Below, piece by piece: positions 1 to 8,816 of a stretch of DNA of 64,000 bases. The DNA is taken from NCBI GenBank assembly GCA_023251725.1, contig JAHEYG010000002.1:1-64000 (forward strand), read 5' to 3'. This DNA comes from Sphingobacteriaceae bacterium. GTDB lineage: Bacteria > Bacteroidota > Bacteroidia > B-17B0 > Aurantibacillaceae. Numbering within the stretch: the stretch's first letter is position 1; every line of letters starts with the position of its first letter. A program made the position numbers and the translations under genes. The notes under the pieces were generated by a model, which saw only the letters and a program-made list of their open reading frames with translations, was not told the origin of the DNA and ran no database searches.

Positions 1-852
1 CAATACATGTGTTATTTCGTGCTGGTCGTTTATTTCACGAACTATTGATAACATTTCGAGGAATAATTTCTCCGCTTTATCAAATTGTTTTCTTTCAAAA
101 AACATATTGGCAAAATTTGTCCCACTATTTACAATTTCGCGTTTACTGGCATGTTGTTTCGCTAAAAAATAGGCTTTACCGTAACACAAAAAAGCTGAAT
201 CTTTTCTTCTTAGATTATAAGTTACATTTCCAATATTATTTAAACTTTGCGCTATTCGAGCCGTATCTTTTCGCTCCTCGGCATTTTTATACCCCTCAAT
301 GTAATTGTGATAAGCTCCATAATAATTGGCCTCGTCATAAAAAAGATTTCCCATATTATTATAACTCGAATAATACCCCCTTTTGTAATTAGTTTTTTTA
401 TAGGCTTCCAGCGACTTTTCATAATAGTAGCGCGCGCCTTTATTATTTCCAGTAAATTTTAGCATCAAAGCAAGATTGTTATAGGAATGGCCCTTTTCAA
501 TTTCCATATTATTTTTTTCGGCAATATCTAGCGCCTTCTGATTCCACTGAATGGCTTCTTCGGTTTTTCCCAAAAATTTAATTGATGAACCAATATTATT
601 GGCACCATACCAAGCCCCCTTGACGTAATTTATTTTTACAGCCAATTCGTAAGCCTGTTTACCGTATTCAACCGCTTTTTGATTATCGTTCTCCCTATAT
701 GCAGAGGCGATTTTATTAAGCATTATCACCATGGTTGAATCTTCTTTTTGAATTTTTAGTTTATCTAATAGCTCAGAAATTTCATTTGTCTGGGAAATAG
801 AAAACAAAAACAGGCAACAAAATTTTATGAGAAATATTTTTTTTGTTTTCAT
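1..852 (-). CDS. TPR-repeat exported protein, 3' part outside window
   Basis: An open frame runs from an ATG at 852 to the left edge without a stop (284 codons visible), so the C-terminus is missing. The N-terminus MKTKKIFLIKFCCLFLFSIS looks like a signal peptide. It is followed by tetratricopeptide repeats with the usual small-residue and aromatic spacing (for example NNIGS...A..WNQKALDIAE and NNMGNLFYDEANYYGAY). The architecture resembles the six TPR proteins at 13-23 kb, but this copy has no heptamer-repeat signal peptide and is clearly more distant. TPR proteins of this type in Bacteroidota often end in a transmembrane helix plus a kinase, phosphatase or DNA-binding output domain. Which of these applies here cannot be seen. 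The role is inferred only as a protein-interaction scaffold. Confidence 0.8.
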   Translation of the reverse strand, partial: MKTKKIFLIKFCCLFLFSISQTNEISELLDKLKIQKEDSTMVIMLNKIASAYRENDNQKAVEYGKQAYELAVKINYVKGAWYGANNIGSSIKFLGKTEEAIQWNQKALDIAEKNNMEIEKGHSYNNLALMLKFTGNNKGARYYYEKSLEAYKKTNYKRGYYSSYNNMGNLFYDEANYYGAYHNYIEGYKNAEERKDTARIAQSLNNIGNVTYNLRRKDSAFLCYGKAYFLAKQHASKREIVNSGTNFANMFFERKQFDKAEKLFLEMLSIVREINDQHEITHVL

Positions 853-913
853 ACTAAAGCTCTAAGTTAATAATTCCCTCAGAAAAACAATTACTAAAAT
901 TAATATGAGAAAA

Positions 914-1339
914 TTATTTTGTAGTAGTAGGCACTCCCAAAATGCTGTCAAAAGCCATTCGCAGAATCCAGGCTTTTTCGGTAACAGAATAATTGCCGTA
1001 AGATTTTTCTAAGGCAGCTTCTAAAATATTATTTATTTGTTTGCATTTGGCACCATACTTGTGAATTACTTTATAAGCGGCGCCTTCGTAAATTTTATAA
1101 CATCCCAAATAATTTCGGTCGTTATAAGTGGGCGCACCTACATCAATAGCTTCTTCAATAATAGTTATAACAGCGTCAATTTTTTCACAGTTCTTTGCAG
1201 CATTAGTAAGCGGCGCGTCATTTATCACAATGGTTTTTTTAGGTTGCGCTTTTACTTTTGCGGTATCGAAAAGCAATGTATTAGAATGGCAGTGAATTGC
1301 TACTACTAAGAACAAAAATAAAATAAAAAGTTTTCTCAT
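914..1339 (-). CDS. small exported protein of unknown function
   Basis: 141 residues starting MRKLFILFLFLVVAIHCHS, a clear signal peptide. I chose the start at 1339. A longer in-frame ATG at 1369 would overlap the gcvP stop and add ten residues before the signal peptide. The mature part is predicted helical with three cysteines (NCEK, LGCYK, AKCKQ) and a conserved-looking C-terminal AWILRMAFDSILG stretch. It lies 22 bases downstream of gcvP on the same strand, so it may be co-transcribed. I do not recognise the family and cannot assign a function. Confidence 0.6.
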   Translation of the reverse strand: MRKLFILFLFLVVAIHCHSNTLLFDTAKVKAQPKKTIVINDAPLTNAAKNCEKIDAVITIIEEAIDVGAPTYNDRNYLGCYKIYEGAAYKVIHKYGAKCKQINNILEAALEKSYGNYSVTEKAWILRMAFDSILGVPTTTK

Positions 1340-1361
1340 TTTAAAATTAGTGCTGAAAATA

Positions 1362-4241
1362 TTATGCATTCACCGGTTCTTCCATATACGCCTCAATGGG
1401 TGCGCACGAACAAACCAAGTTTCTATCGCCAAACGCATTATCTACACGCGCCACACTTGGCCAAAATTTATTTGCTTTAACCCATTTTAATGGGAACGCC
1501 GCTTTTTCGCGAGGATACGGTTTTGACCAATTATCGCTCACCACTAATTTTATAGTATGCGGCGCGTTTTTAATTACGTTATCTGTCTTATCAAATTTCC
1601 CATCAATAATTTCCTGAATTTCTTTTCTGATAGAAATCATCGCTTCGCAAAAACGATCCAATTCCGCTTTTGATTCAGATTCAGTTGGCTCTACCATTAA
1701 TGTATTCACTACCGGAAAAGCAACTGTCGGTGCATGGAAACCGTAGTCCATTAACCTCTTCGCAATATCTGCCACTTCAACACCACTCGCCATTTTAAAA
1801 TCGTTGCAATCTAAAATCATTTCATGTGCGCATCTTCCGCTTTTACCGGTATACAAAATTTTGTAATGGTCTTTTAAAATTTCTTTCATGTAATTGGCAT
1901 TCAATATGGCTATCTTTGTTGCTTCGGTTACGCCATCTCTTCCCAACATTTTTATATAACCATAAGAAATCAATAATATTAATGAACTCCCGAAAGGTGC
2001 CGCCGACACAGCTGAAATACCTTTTTCTCCACTCGTTTGAATAATAGGATGCGATGGTAAAAACGGAACCAATTTATCCACCACACCAATCGGACCCATA
2101 CCCGGACCACCACCGCCATGCGGAATAGAAAATGTTTTGTGCAAATTTAAATGACAAACATCAGCGCCAATATTTCCGGGCGAAGTTAATCCTACTTGCG
2201 CGTTCATGTTGGCGCCATCCATATAAACCAAACCGCCGTTCTCGTGAATTATTTTTGTAATTTTTTTAATTCCTTCTTCGTAAACGCCGTGTGTACTCGG
2301 ATACGTTACCATTAAACACGATAAATTTTCTTTATTGCTTTCTGCTTTTTCTTTTAAATCTTTAATATCAATATTTCCTTTGTTATCGCATTTCACAATA
2401 ATAATATTCATACCAGCCATAGCAGCACTCGCCGGATTTGTTCCATGAGCAGATTGCGGAATTAAAGCTACGTTGCGATGCGTGTGCCCTTGCGAAATAT
2501 GATACGCGCGAATAACCATTAAGCCGGCGTACTCGCCTTGCGCACCGGAGTTGGGCTGCATACTCATTTTAGAAAATCCGGTAATGTTTGAAAGATCTTT
2601 ATCCAATTCTTTTATAATTTGCAAATAACCTTTTGCTTGTTCAACCGGAACAAACGGATGTATGTTCGCAAATTCGGGCCATGTTAGATGAAGCAATTCG
2701 GCTGCTGCATTTAATTTCATAGTGCAAGAACCTAAAGCAATCATGCTGTGTACTAACGACAAATCTTTATTTTCCAATCGTTTTATATATCGCATCATTT
2801 CCGTTTCACTGTGATACGAATTAAAAACAGGATGCTGTAAATAGTTTGATTTACGTTCGGCAAAACTTCCTTTTATTTTGGAAGCGAAATCAGGAATAGA
2901 ATCTGATTTTAATTTAGGGTTTCCGGCTGCAACCAAAAAAATACTTAACACATCCAAAATATCTTCGAGCGCAGCAGTTTGATCTAAAGAAAAACTAATG
3001 GTTGAATCATCAACATATCTAAAATTAATTTCATTTTTTTCGGCCGCTTCTTTTATAACAGCAGCTTTTACATTTTTGGGAAGAGAAACTGTGAGCGTAT
3101 CAAAAAATAAATTATTTTTTAAGGTGTAACCCATGTTTTTTAATTCGCCCGCAAGGTAATTGGTTAATCCGTGTACATGATTGGCAATATCTTTAATTCC
3201 GGCCGGACCATGGTACACCGCATACATACTCGCCATAATTGCTAGCAATGCTTGCGCTGTACAAATATTCGACGTTGCTTTATCTCGCTTAATATGTTGC
3301 TCTCGTGTTTGCAAAGCCATTCGCAAAGCAGGGTTTCCTTCGGCATCAACACTCACTCCAATAATTCTTCCTGGAATTAATCTTTTGTAATCTTCTTTAC
3401 AAGCAAAAAATGCAGCGTGCGGTCCGCCGTAACCTAATGGCACACCAAATCGCTGCGAATTTCCTACCACACAATCTGCTCCCCATTCGCCGGGAGGTGT
3501 TAATAAGGCGAGTGCTAATAAATCACTCGCCACTGCCACTTGTACTTCTTTTAATTTTGCTTTATCGATAAACGATTTATAATTATTTACTTCTCCGTTT
3601 ATATCGGGATACTGAATGAGTGCGCCGAAAAAAGAATCATCAAAATTAATTTCATTCACGTCGCCAATTACCAATTCAATTCCTATTGGAGCGCTGCGTG
3701 TTTTAATAACATCAATGGTTTGCGGGAAAACAGTTTTAGAAATAAAAAATTTACGCGCGTTTTGTTTTTGTTTACTGCGATTATTATGAAACATAAATAC
3801 TGCTTCGGCCGCAGCGGTTGCTTCATCTAACAAAGAAGCATTGGCTATTGGCAATGCAGTTAAATCAACCACTACAGTTTGAAAATTCAAAAGCGCTTCT
3901 AATCTTCCCTGCGCCACTTCCGCCTGATAAGGCGTGTATGCTGTGTACCAACCCGGATTTTCTAAAACGTTGCGCTGAATTACAGGAGGAATAATGTTAC
4001 CGTAATATCCTAAACCAATATAAGAACGAAATACTTTATTTTTTTTACCGAGCGCTTTTAAATGTTTTAAATATTGGAACTCGCTCATGGCTGGTGCAAT
4101 CTTCAATGGTTTTTTTAATCGAATACCATGCGGAACGGTTTGATCAATTAATTCATCAATACTTGAAACACCAATTTTTTTGAGCATTTCATTAATTTCA
4201 TTTTGGCGCGGACCGTTGTGACGGGAAACAAATGTATCCAT
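1362..4241 (-). CDS. gcvP: glycine dehydrogenase (decarboxylating), P-protein
   Basis: 959 residues, the normal length for the single-chain P-protein of the glycine cleavage system. It decarboxylates glycine with pyridoxal phosphate and passes the aminomethyl group to the lipoyl arm of GcvH. The N-terminal half has the family opening DTFVSRHNGP and the second half carries the PLP site NLHKTFSIPHGGGGPGMGP, with the Schiff-base lysine near residue 703. Other family signatures seen are SCTMKLNAAAE and QPNSGAQGEYAGL. gcvH and gcvT are not in the window. I saw no glycine riboswitch in the leader. A small exported protein follows at close spacing. Confidence 0.97.
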   Translation of the reverse strand: MDTFVSRHNGPRQNEINEMLKKIGVSSIDELIDQTVPHGIRLKKPLKIAPAMSEFQYLKHLKALGKKNKVFRSYIGLGYYGNIIPPVIQRNVLENPGWYTAYTPYQAEVAQGRLEALLNFQTVVVDLTALPIANASLLDEATAAAEAVFMFHNNRSKQKQNARKFFISKTVFPQTIDVIKTRSAPIGIELVIGDVNEINFDDSFFGALIQYPDINGEVNNYKSFIDKAKLKEVQVAVASDLLALALLTPPGEWGADCVVGNSQRFGVPLGYGGPHAAFFACKEDYKRLIPGRIIGVSVDAEGNPALRMALQTREQHIKRDKATSNICTAQALLAIMASMYAVYHGPAGIKDIANHVHGLTNYLAGELKNMGYTLKNNLFFDTLTVSLPKNVKAAVIKEAAEKNEINFRYVDDSTISFSLDQTAALEDILDVLSIFLVAAGNPKLKSDSIPDFASKIKGSFAERKSNYLQHPVFNSYHSETEMMRYIKRLENKDLSLVHSMIALGSCTMKLNAAAELLHLTWPEFANIHPFVPVEQAKGYLQIIKELDKDLSNITGFSKMSMQPNSGAQGEYAGLMVIRAYHISQGHTHRNVALIPQSAHGTNPASAAMAGMNIIIVKCDNKGNIDIKDLKEKAESNKENLSCLMVTYPSTHGVYEEGIKKITKIIHENGGLVYMDGANMNAQVGLTSPGNIGADVCHLNLHKTFSIPHGGGGPGMGPIGVVDKLVPFLPSHPIIQTSGEKGISAVSAAPFGSSLILLISYGYIKMLGRDGVTEATKIAILNANYMKEILKDHYKILYTGKSGRCAHEMILDCNDFKMASGVEVADIAKRLMDYGFHAPTVAFPVVNTLMVEPTESESKAELDRFCEAMISIRKEIQEIIDGKFDKTDNVIKNAPHTIKLVVSDNWSKPYPREKAAFPLKWVKANKFWPSVARVDNAFGDRNLVCSCAPIEAYMEEPVNA

Positions 4242-4263
4242 AATGTGCTTTTTAAGAGAGCAT

Positions 4264-4271
4264 CAAATTTA
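4264..4271 (-). promoter_or_regulatory. candidate gcvP promoter -7 element
   Basis: On the minus strand the sequence reads TAAATTTG, matching the Bacteroidota -7 consensus TAnnTTTG. It ends 22 bases before the gcvP ATG. No convincing TTTG element is present at the usual upstream distance, so this rests on one element only. Confidence 0.4.
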
Positions 4272-4386
4272 GTAAAAACAAGGCTTCTTTATAGAGAAAA
4301 ATGGAAGATTTTACTCTTTTTTTAACCTTTTTTGAACTGTGAAAAACCTTTTTCGATGTTTCAGGTTAAATTATTTAAATCAATTA

Positions 4387-4420
4387 GTACAAATATGGTT
4401 ATTAATGACTATATTTGTAC
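4387..4420. promoter_or_regulatory. perfect 10-bp inverted repeat over a -7 promoter element
   Basis: GTACAAATAT at 4387-4396 and ATATTTGTAC at 4411-4420 are exact reverse complements separated by 14 bases. The right arm contains the promoter-like TATATTTG (4410-4417), 15 bases upstream of the ATPase start at 4433. An operator for a dimeric repressor is the simplest reading. A structured leader is the alternative. Confidence 0.55.
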
Positions 4421-4432
4421 CTAATAAAAATC

Positions 4433-5584
4433 ATGGTTCACCGTCTTGCTGAAAAATTAATAAAAAAATACAGCCGTCAATTCAGGGCGTTGGCGGTGGT
4501 TGGGCCAAGGCAAAGCGGTAAAACAACATTGGTGCGCAAAGTTTTTCCACGCAAACCTTATGTTTCGCTCGAAAATCCCGACGAACGTCTTCTTGCTGAT
4601 AACGACCCCAGAGAATTTTTAAGTCGATTTCGTAATGGCGCCATAATTGATGAAGCACAGCGCGTGCCTACTTTATTCAATTATCTTCAACAAATATTGG
4701 ATGAAACAAACAAAGAAGGTTTATTTATTCTTACCGGCAGTAATAATTTTCTGCTTCAAAAATCAATTAGTCAATCGCTGGCAGGAAGAATTGGTTATGT
4801 CGATCTGCTTCCACTCAGTTTAAAAGAAATTAATTATTTCGGCAATACCAAACTAAGTACAAATGAACTTATACTCACTGGCTGTTATCCCGAAATATAT
4901 GATAAAAAAAGAAAACCCGGAATTTGGTACCCGGCCTATATACGTACTTATGTTGAACGGGATGTAAAACAATTACGAAATATTGATAATACACTTTTGT
5001 TTAATCGGTTTCTTCAGCTTTGTGCAGGACGAATAGGACAGCAATTAAATGTATCAGCACTGAGTAACGAATGTGGCATTGAAGTAAAAACCGTTAACTC
5101 ATGGTTAGGTATTTTGCAAAGCAGTTATATTATTTATCTTTTACAACCTCATCATAAAAATTTTAATAAACGTGTGGTTAAAACACCTAAACTTTATTTT
5201 ATTGACAGTGGACTAGCTTGTAATTTATTGGGAATAAGGCAAACTAAAGAGCTAAGTAATTCGCATTTCAGAGGGGCTTTATTTGAAAATTATGTTGTGA
5301 GCGAAATGCTGAAACAAAAATTTAATACCGGCGTCTCAACAAATCTTTTTTTCTGGCGTGATAACAAAGGTGTAGAAATAGATGTATTATTAGATAAAGG
5401 AAACAAACTTTTTCCAATAGAAATTAAATCTTCTCAAACATTTCAAGAAAGTTATTTAAAACCCATGCAGCAATGGAATGAGTTCAGTAATAAACAAGGC
5501 GGTTTATTTCTCTACGACGGCGAAAAGGAACTGATGAGAAAAGATAAAATACAAATTAAGAACTGGAGGAATTATGAAATTTAA
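4433..5584 (+). CDS. AAA_14 / DUF4143 family ATPase
   Basis: 383 residues from the ATG at 4433. A TTG at 4415 would add six residues but lies inside the promoter element. The N-terminal AAA_14 domain shows Walker A GPRQSGKTT and Walker B AIIDEAQRV, then a sensor-like ILTGSNNFLL. The C-terminal DUF4143 part includes a winged-helix-like stretch and a nuclease-fold-like ending EIDVLLDKG...FPIEIKSS, with the D...ExK spacing of PD-(D/E)XK folds. These proteins are widespread and frequently transferred between bacteria and archaea. Their role is unresolved, and defence or nucleoprotein functions have been suggested. It is monocistronic here, behind an inverted repeat that may be its operator. Confidence 0.9.
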   Translation: MVHRLAEKLIKKYSRQFRALAVVGPRQSGKTTLVRKVFPRKPYVSLENPDERLLADNDPREFLSRFRNGAIIDEAQRVPTLFNYLQQILDETNKEGLFILTGSNNFLLQKSISQSLAGRIGYVDLLPLSLKEINYFGNTKLSTNELILTGCYPEIYDKKRKPGIWYPAYIRTYVERDVKQLRNIDNTLLFNRFLQLCAGRIGQQLNVSALSNECGIEVKTVNSWLGILQSSYIIYLLQPHHKNFNKRVVKTPKLYFIDSGLACNLLGIRQTKELSNSHFRGALFENYVVSEMLKQKFNTGVSTNLFFWRDNKGVEIDVLLDKGNKLFPIEIKSSQTFQESYLKPMQQWNEFSNKQGGLFLYDGEKELMRKDKIQIKNWRNYEI

Positions 5585-5641
5585 CTTTTTTACAGTTTCA
5601 CGATTTTTTTACTGAGAATTATTTAGTACATTTACTATAAG

Positions 5642-6352
5642 ATGAAACAAGCCAAAATAATATTATTCATTATTTTATTCCCAGTTTTTATTTATTCGCA
5701 AACCGGTTGTAATTTAGCAACAAGCATACCGCAGGTAGTTTATTACCCGAATTCAGTTTCAAATTACACAAATTGTTTAGCAGGCTATGACACTTTGTAT
5801 CTATGCGGAACCAACACAATAGTTTACGACACAACATGTACTGGTAATTGTCGTTCTGCACTTTTAAATCCAGGCTCTACCCTTTATCTTAAAAGAACAT
5901 CTTGTCCGGGATCGTTTGGCGCATATTATGTAAAAGATAACGCAACGTTAATACTTAAAGCTGGTTCAACGGTAATTAGAGTTAAAAAAGAACCACTCGC
6001 AATTATTATTAATCAATCTCTTGCTCCAATAATTACAACTACATGTACATCCTTAACTTTCCCAACAATTAATTGCCTTGCGGGAATTGAAGAAAATAAT
6101 TTGAACGAAAATATATTTTCTTTAAGCCCGAATCCTTCTTCGGGTTTCTTAAAAATAGAATCAAAAATTAATTTGACTAATAATCCCGATATCATTATTA
6201 GAAATCAATTAGGACAAACTGTTTTTGAATATTTAAATTTTGATTTAACTAAAAAAGAAATTTCAATAGAAAATTTAGCTAACGGAATTTATTATGTTTG
6301 TTTTAAAACAAAAGAATTTATCACTACTAAAAAAATAAGTGTTTTAAAATAA
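5642..6352 (+). CDS. small T9SS-exported cysteine-rich protein
   Basis: 236 residues. The signal peptide is MKQAKIILFIILFPVFIYSQ. The middle is cysteine-rich (CNLAT, NCLAGYDTLYLCG, TCTGNCRS, RTSCPG, TTCTS, NCLAG) and glycine/asparagine-rich, suggesting a disulphide-stabilised beta fold. The last 75 or so residues form a type A T9SS sorting domain: SLSPNPSSG, an internal IIIRNQLGQ..FEY strand, LANGIYYVCF, and a basic TTKKISVLK ending. It should therefore cross the outer membrane through the T9SS and be released or anchored. It lies alone, 57 bases after the ATPase gene. Its function cannot be named. Confidence 0.8.
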   Translation: MKQAKIILFIILFPVFIYSQTGCNLATSIPQVVYYPNSVSNYTNCLAGYDTLYLCGTNTIVYDTTCTGNCRSALLNPGSTLYLKRTSCPGSFGAYYVKDNATLILKAGSTVIRVKKEPLAIIINQSLAPIITTTCTSLTFPTINCLAGIEENNLNENIFSLSPNPSSGFLKIESKINLTNNPDIIIRNQLGQTVFEYLNFDLTKKEISIENLANGIYYVCFKTKEFITTKKISVLK

Positions 6353-6372
6353 TTTTCCAAACAAAAAATCTT

Positions 6373-6753
6373 TTACTTCTTCGAACAATTCGTAATCTCG
6401 GCTGGCTGACCTTTTTCGCAACCTTTAGGGTTTGGCATTCGCAAAATACGGTAATCAAATTTTATTTCAAGATTATTTTTATCAAGCGCTTTTGGCAGCG
6501 GCGTTTTAGGAATTAAAATAATATCGCCTTCAACCTGTTTAATTATTATTACCGACGCGCATCCTTTGGCTTTGAATTGATGGGAGACTTTACCGTTGTG
6601 CTTTGGAGGAAGTAGAGAATCTTTTGTGAAACGAGTATTGAGATATGAGAATTGAGTATTGAGATGTGAGTATTGAGAATTGAGATTGAAAATGTTTGCT
6701 TTGGAATGAAGAATTAGAATGAAAAGAAATATCGTGAAGAGATGAATTCGCAT
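6373..6753 (-). CDS. small exported protein with a heptamer array in its coding sequence
   Basis: 126 residues with signal peptide MRIHLFTIFLFILILHSKA. Residues about 22-40 (NLNSQYSHLNTQFSYLNTR) are encoded by eight tandem heptamers of the GAGTATT type at 6633-6687. The rest has a KAKGCASVII strand and a C-terminal PKGCEKGQPAEITNCSKK segment with paired cysteines. Immediately 5' of the start codon is a second heptamer array (GTTTCGG units, 6760-6793). Because 7 is not a multiple of 3, gain or loss of one unit in the coding array would frameshift the protein after the signal peptide. The function is unknown. It lies convergent with the preceding T9SS gene. Confidence 0.6.
   Translation of the reverse strand: MRIHLFTIFLFILILHSKANIFNLNSQYSHLNTQFSYLNTRFTKDSLLPPKHNGKVSHQFKAKGCASVIIIKQVEGDIILIPKTPLPKALDKNNLEIKFDYRILRMPNPKGCEKGQPAEITNCSKK
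6633..6687. repeat. heptamer tandem repeat inside the 6373-6753 gene
   Basis: Eight units of a degenerate heptamer read on plus as GAGTATT, GAGATAT, GAGAATT, GAGTATT, GAGATGT, GAGTATT, GAGAATT, GAGATT (the last unit one base short). It is an STRR-like repeat within a coding sequence. Confidence 0.85.
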
Positions 6754-6759
6754 TTTTTT

Positions 6760-6793
6760 GTTTCGGGTTTCGGGTTTCGGGTTTCAGGTTTTT
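6760..6793. repeat. GTTTCGG heptamer array in the 5' region of the 6373-6753 gene
   Basis: Three exact GTTTCGG units, then GTTTCAG and GTTTTTA, starting seven bases upstream of the ATG. The same heptamer family encodes the transmembrane helix of the six TPR proteins at 13-23 kb. Confidence 0.85.
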
Positions 6794-6853
6794 AAAATAA
6801 ATTGATTCGACTAATTCATTTAATTCAAATTGCCGAATTGTAAAATCATCAAA

Positions 6854-8674
6854 TTAATTAATTATTACCTTAATCACTTTCTGAAATTTATAATTTCCCA
6901 CCCTTACCAAATACGTTGCTTTTGATAACCCAGAAATATCAATACTTGTTTCGATTGAATTTTCTATTGGTATAATTTTTTTTGTAGCAATTTGTTTTCC
7001 CATAATATCAAATAAATCAACTTGCGTTTCTTCATTGTTCGGTAATTTATTTCCTTTAATAATTAAAGAAGATTCGTTTTGGTAAGCAAATAAATTTGTA
7101 CTCATCGCAATTTCATTTATTCCCAATGGCGCTAAGGGTAATTGAAAAGAATAAACTCTTGTACGCGCGCCGCCTCCGCTTAAATATTCGCCGGTGTGCC
7201 AAAATGTAATTCCATCGGGATCCATTGAAGTTTGCGAATAATCTCCAAAACGATTAAATCCTGCTTGCGCTCCGGTTCCTGCTATAGCCACCGTTTCGGT
7301 AAATGTCATTTGTCCTAGTGGATCTGTTGCTAATCTCCCGGTATAATTTAAAGAAGGCGAAATGGTTGAACTCGAAATTGCGTAGGCCAAAGCAATACTT
7401 CCGTTATCATCCATTGCAATACTTCCCATCCATCTGCTATGTAAATCGGGCGCGTAAGTTCCTTGCTGGTAAATACTCCAAACATTAGTTCCGGTATTTT
7501 GTCGCAATTCGTACCATCTTATTCCCACTTGTTTGGTTCCGGCGTTTACAATTACCGCGTGATTTAAAACCACCGAATTATATCCTACCCATCTGCGGTA
7601 TTGCGCTCTGAAATTTAATACTCCCGAAATTGCATCCAGTTTTTGTGAGGTGCCCGGCTGCGGAACATCATTCCAACTCAAAGTAAAATTTACATTAATA
7701 GGACTGTTAGGCAAAGCCGCCACTTGTGTTAAAGTAGAATTTACAGGAGTAATCCAATCGGCTTTAAATTCGAAAACATGTAACTGATCCACTCCGCCAC
7801 CACTCCAGGTATCATCTTCATAAGAAAAAAGCGGACAAGGCGTTCCATACGGTGGAAGAACACCGTCAGCGTCGCCGGGTAACGGACAATAAAAACCATT
7901 GTTAGGCGTGTTCGGTAAAGTTAACGAAATCATTCCTGCAGAAGGATTTCCTAAAATCATTTTTGCTCTTTCGAACACAGCCACATTTTCGGGCGTTCCT
8001 AAATTTGCAGTACAATAATAACCGTCGGCCCACACCGAATATTTTGGATAGTCAGGAAAAGTTCCGGCGGCGGGAACAAATGTGTAAGTGTAGTATGCAC
8101 CGGCAGGATTTGAAGTTGTAGAAACCGCTACTAAAATTTCATCAGCGCCATTAAATTGCGTCATGAACCAGCGGTCGGCATATTTATCGTACAACACTAC
8201 AGGGTCGCCATCATTGGTACTTCCGGCCCACAAACTATTTAAATTAAACGGACCCGCAATGGTTCCGCCAATTTTATTATAAATCATGTGTTTGCAATTT
8301 ACGGCTTGGTAATAATGATTTGTTCCGGCCGCGCCCGACGGATCGGGAGGAAATGCATTTCCACTTTGCGCTTGCCAATTAGCAATAGGCCCGGCCATTA
8401 ATTTTGTTCCCATCACATTTTGCATAATGGGATCTAAGGCCGGTTGCGCTTTTTTATTATTTACAGAGGGTGGAATGGTACGTCGTTTCTCTACTTCTTT
8501 TTTTTCTGAAATATCTTTATCATCATCGCTACTAACAGCCGGCAAATCGCTCAATGGTTTGGAAATAGCAAAGCCTGTACATTTTTGATAAAAAACTTTT
8601 GTACCTTTTATTTGCTGTGCCGAAATGTTATTTAAAACAAAAAAGCCTATTGTTGCTAGTATAATTTTATTCAT
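6854..8674 (-). CDS. large T9SS-exported protein, probable beta-propeller
   Basis: 606 residues. Signal peptide (MNKIILATIGFFVLNNISAQ), a charged spacer to about residue 75, then a body of repeated aromatic and glycine-rich strands (DPVVLYDKYADRWFMTQF, DYPKYSVWADGYYCTANL, SRWMGSIAMDDNGSIALAYA, DYSQTSMDPDGITFWHTGEY). This spacing suggests a beta-propeller. The C-terminal 80 residues form a T9SS type A sorting domain (VDLFDIMGKQIATK, ISGLSKATYLVRVG, FQKVIKVIIN). Secretion to the surface or medium is inferred. No catalytic motif is recognisable. It is monocistronic and divergent from the 8817 gene. Confidence 0.82.
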   Translation of the reverse strand: MNKIILATIGFFVLNNISAQQIKGTKVFYQKCTGFAISKPLSDLPAVSSDDDKDISEKKEVEKRRTIPPSVNNKKAQPALDPIMQNVMGTKLMAGPIANWQAQSGNAFPPDPSGAAGTNHYYQAVNCKHMIYNKIGGTIAGPFNLNSLWAGSTNDGDPVVLYDKYADRWFMTQFNGADEILVAVSTTSNPAGAYYTYTFVPAAGTFPDYPKYSVWADGYYCTANLGTPENVAVFERAKMILGNPSAGMISLTLPNTPNNGFYCPLPGDADGVLPPYGTPCPLFSYEDDTWSGGGVDQLHVFEFKADWITPVNSTLTQVAALPNSPINVNFTLSWNDVPQPGTSQKLDAISGVLNFRAQYRRWVGYNSVVLNHAVIVNAGTKQVGIRWYELRQNTGTNVWSIYQQGTYAPDLHSRWMGSIAMDDNGSIALAYAISSSTISPSLNYTGRLATDPLGQMTFTETVAIAGTGAQAGFNRFGDYSQTSMDPDGITFWHTGEYLSGGGARTRVYSFQLPLAPLGINEIAMSTNLFAYQNESSLIIKGNKLPNNEETQVDLFDIMGKQIATKKIIPIENSIETSIDISGLSKATYLVRVGNYKFQKVIKVIIN

Positions 8675-8788
8675 AATGATAAATTAATTCATCTAAAGTA
8701 AAGAAAATAATTTCAAAAAGTCAATAGCTCAAAGCGATAATTCTTTGCATTTATCTTAACAAAAATGTAATCTCAACTAGGGTTTTTG

Positions 8789-8796
8789 TATCTTTG
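8789..8796 (+). promoter_or_regulatory. candidate -7 element for the 8817-11223 operon
   Basis: TATCTTTG fits TAnnTTTG and ends 20 bases before the ATG at 8817. No clear -33 TTTG was seen. Confidence 0.4.
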
Positions 8797-8816
8797 GGCT
8801 TATCTAAATTAATTTA

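Noticed and set aside
9..462. Two plus-strand frames near the left edge
   Set aside because: They are opposite the well-supported partial TPR gene on minus and have no family-like sequence.
4242..4386. Possible glycine riboswitch upstream of gcvP
   Set aside because: No tandem aptamer pattern or conserved core was recognisable. The only repeated words are two AAAAAGGTT-like stretches.
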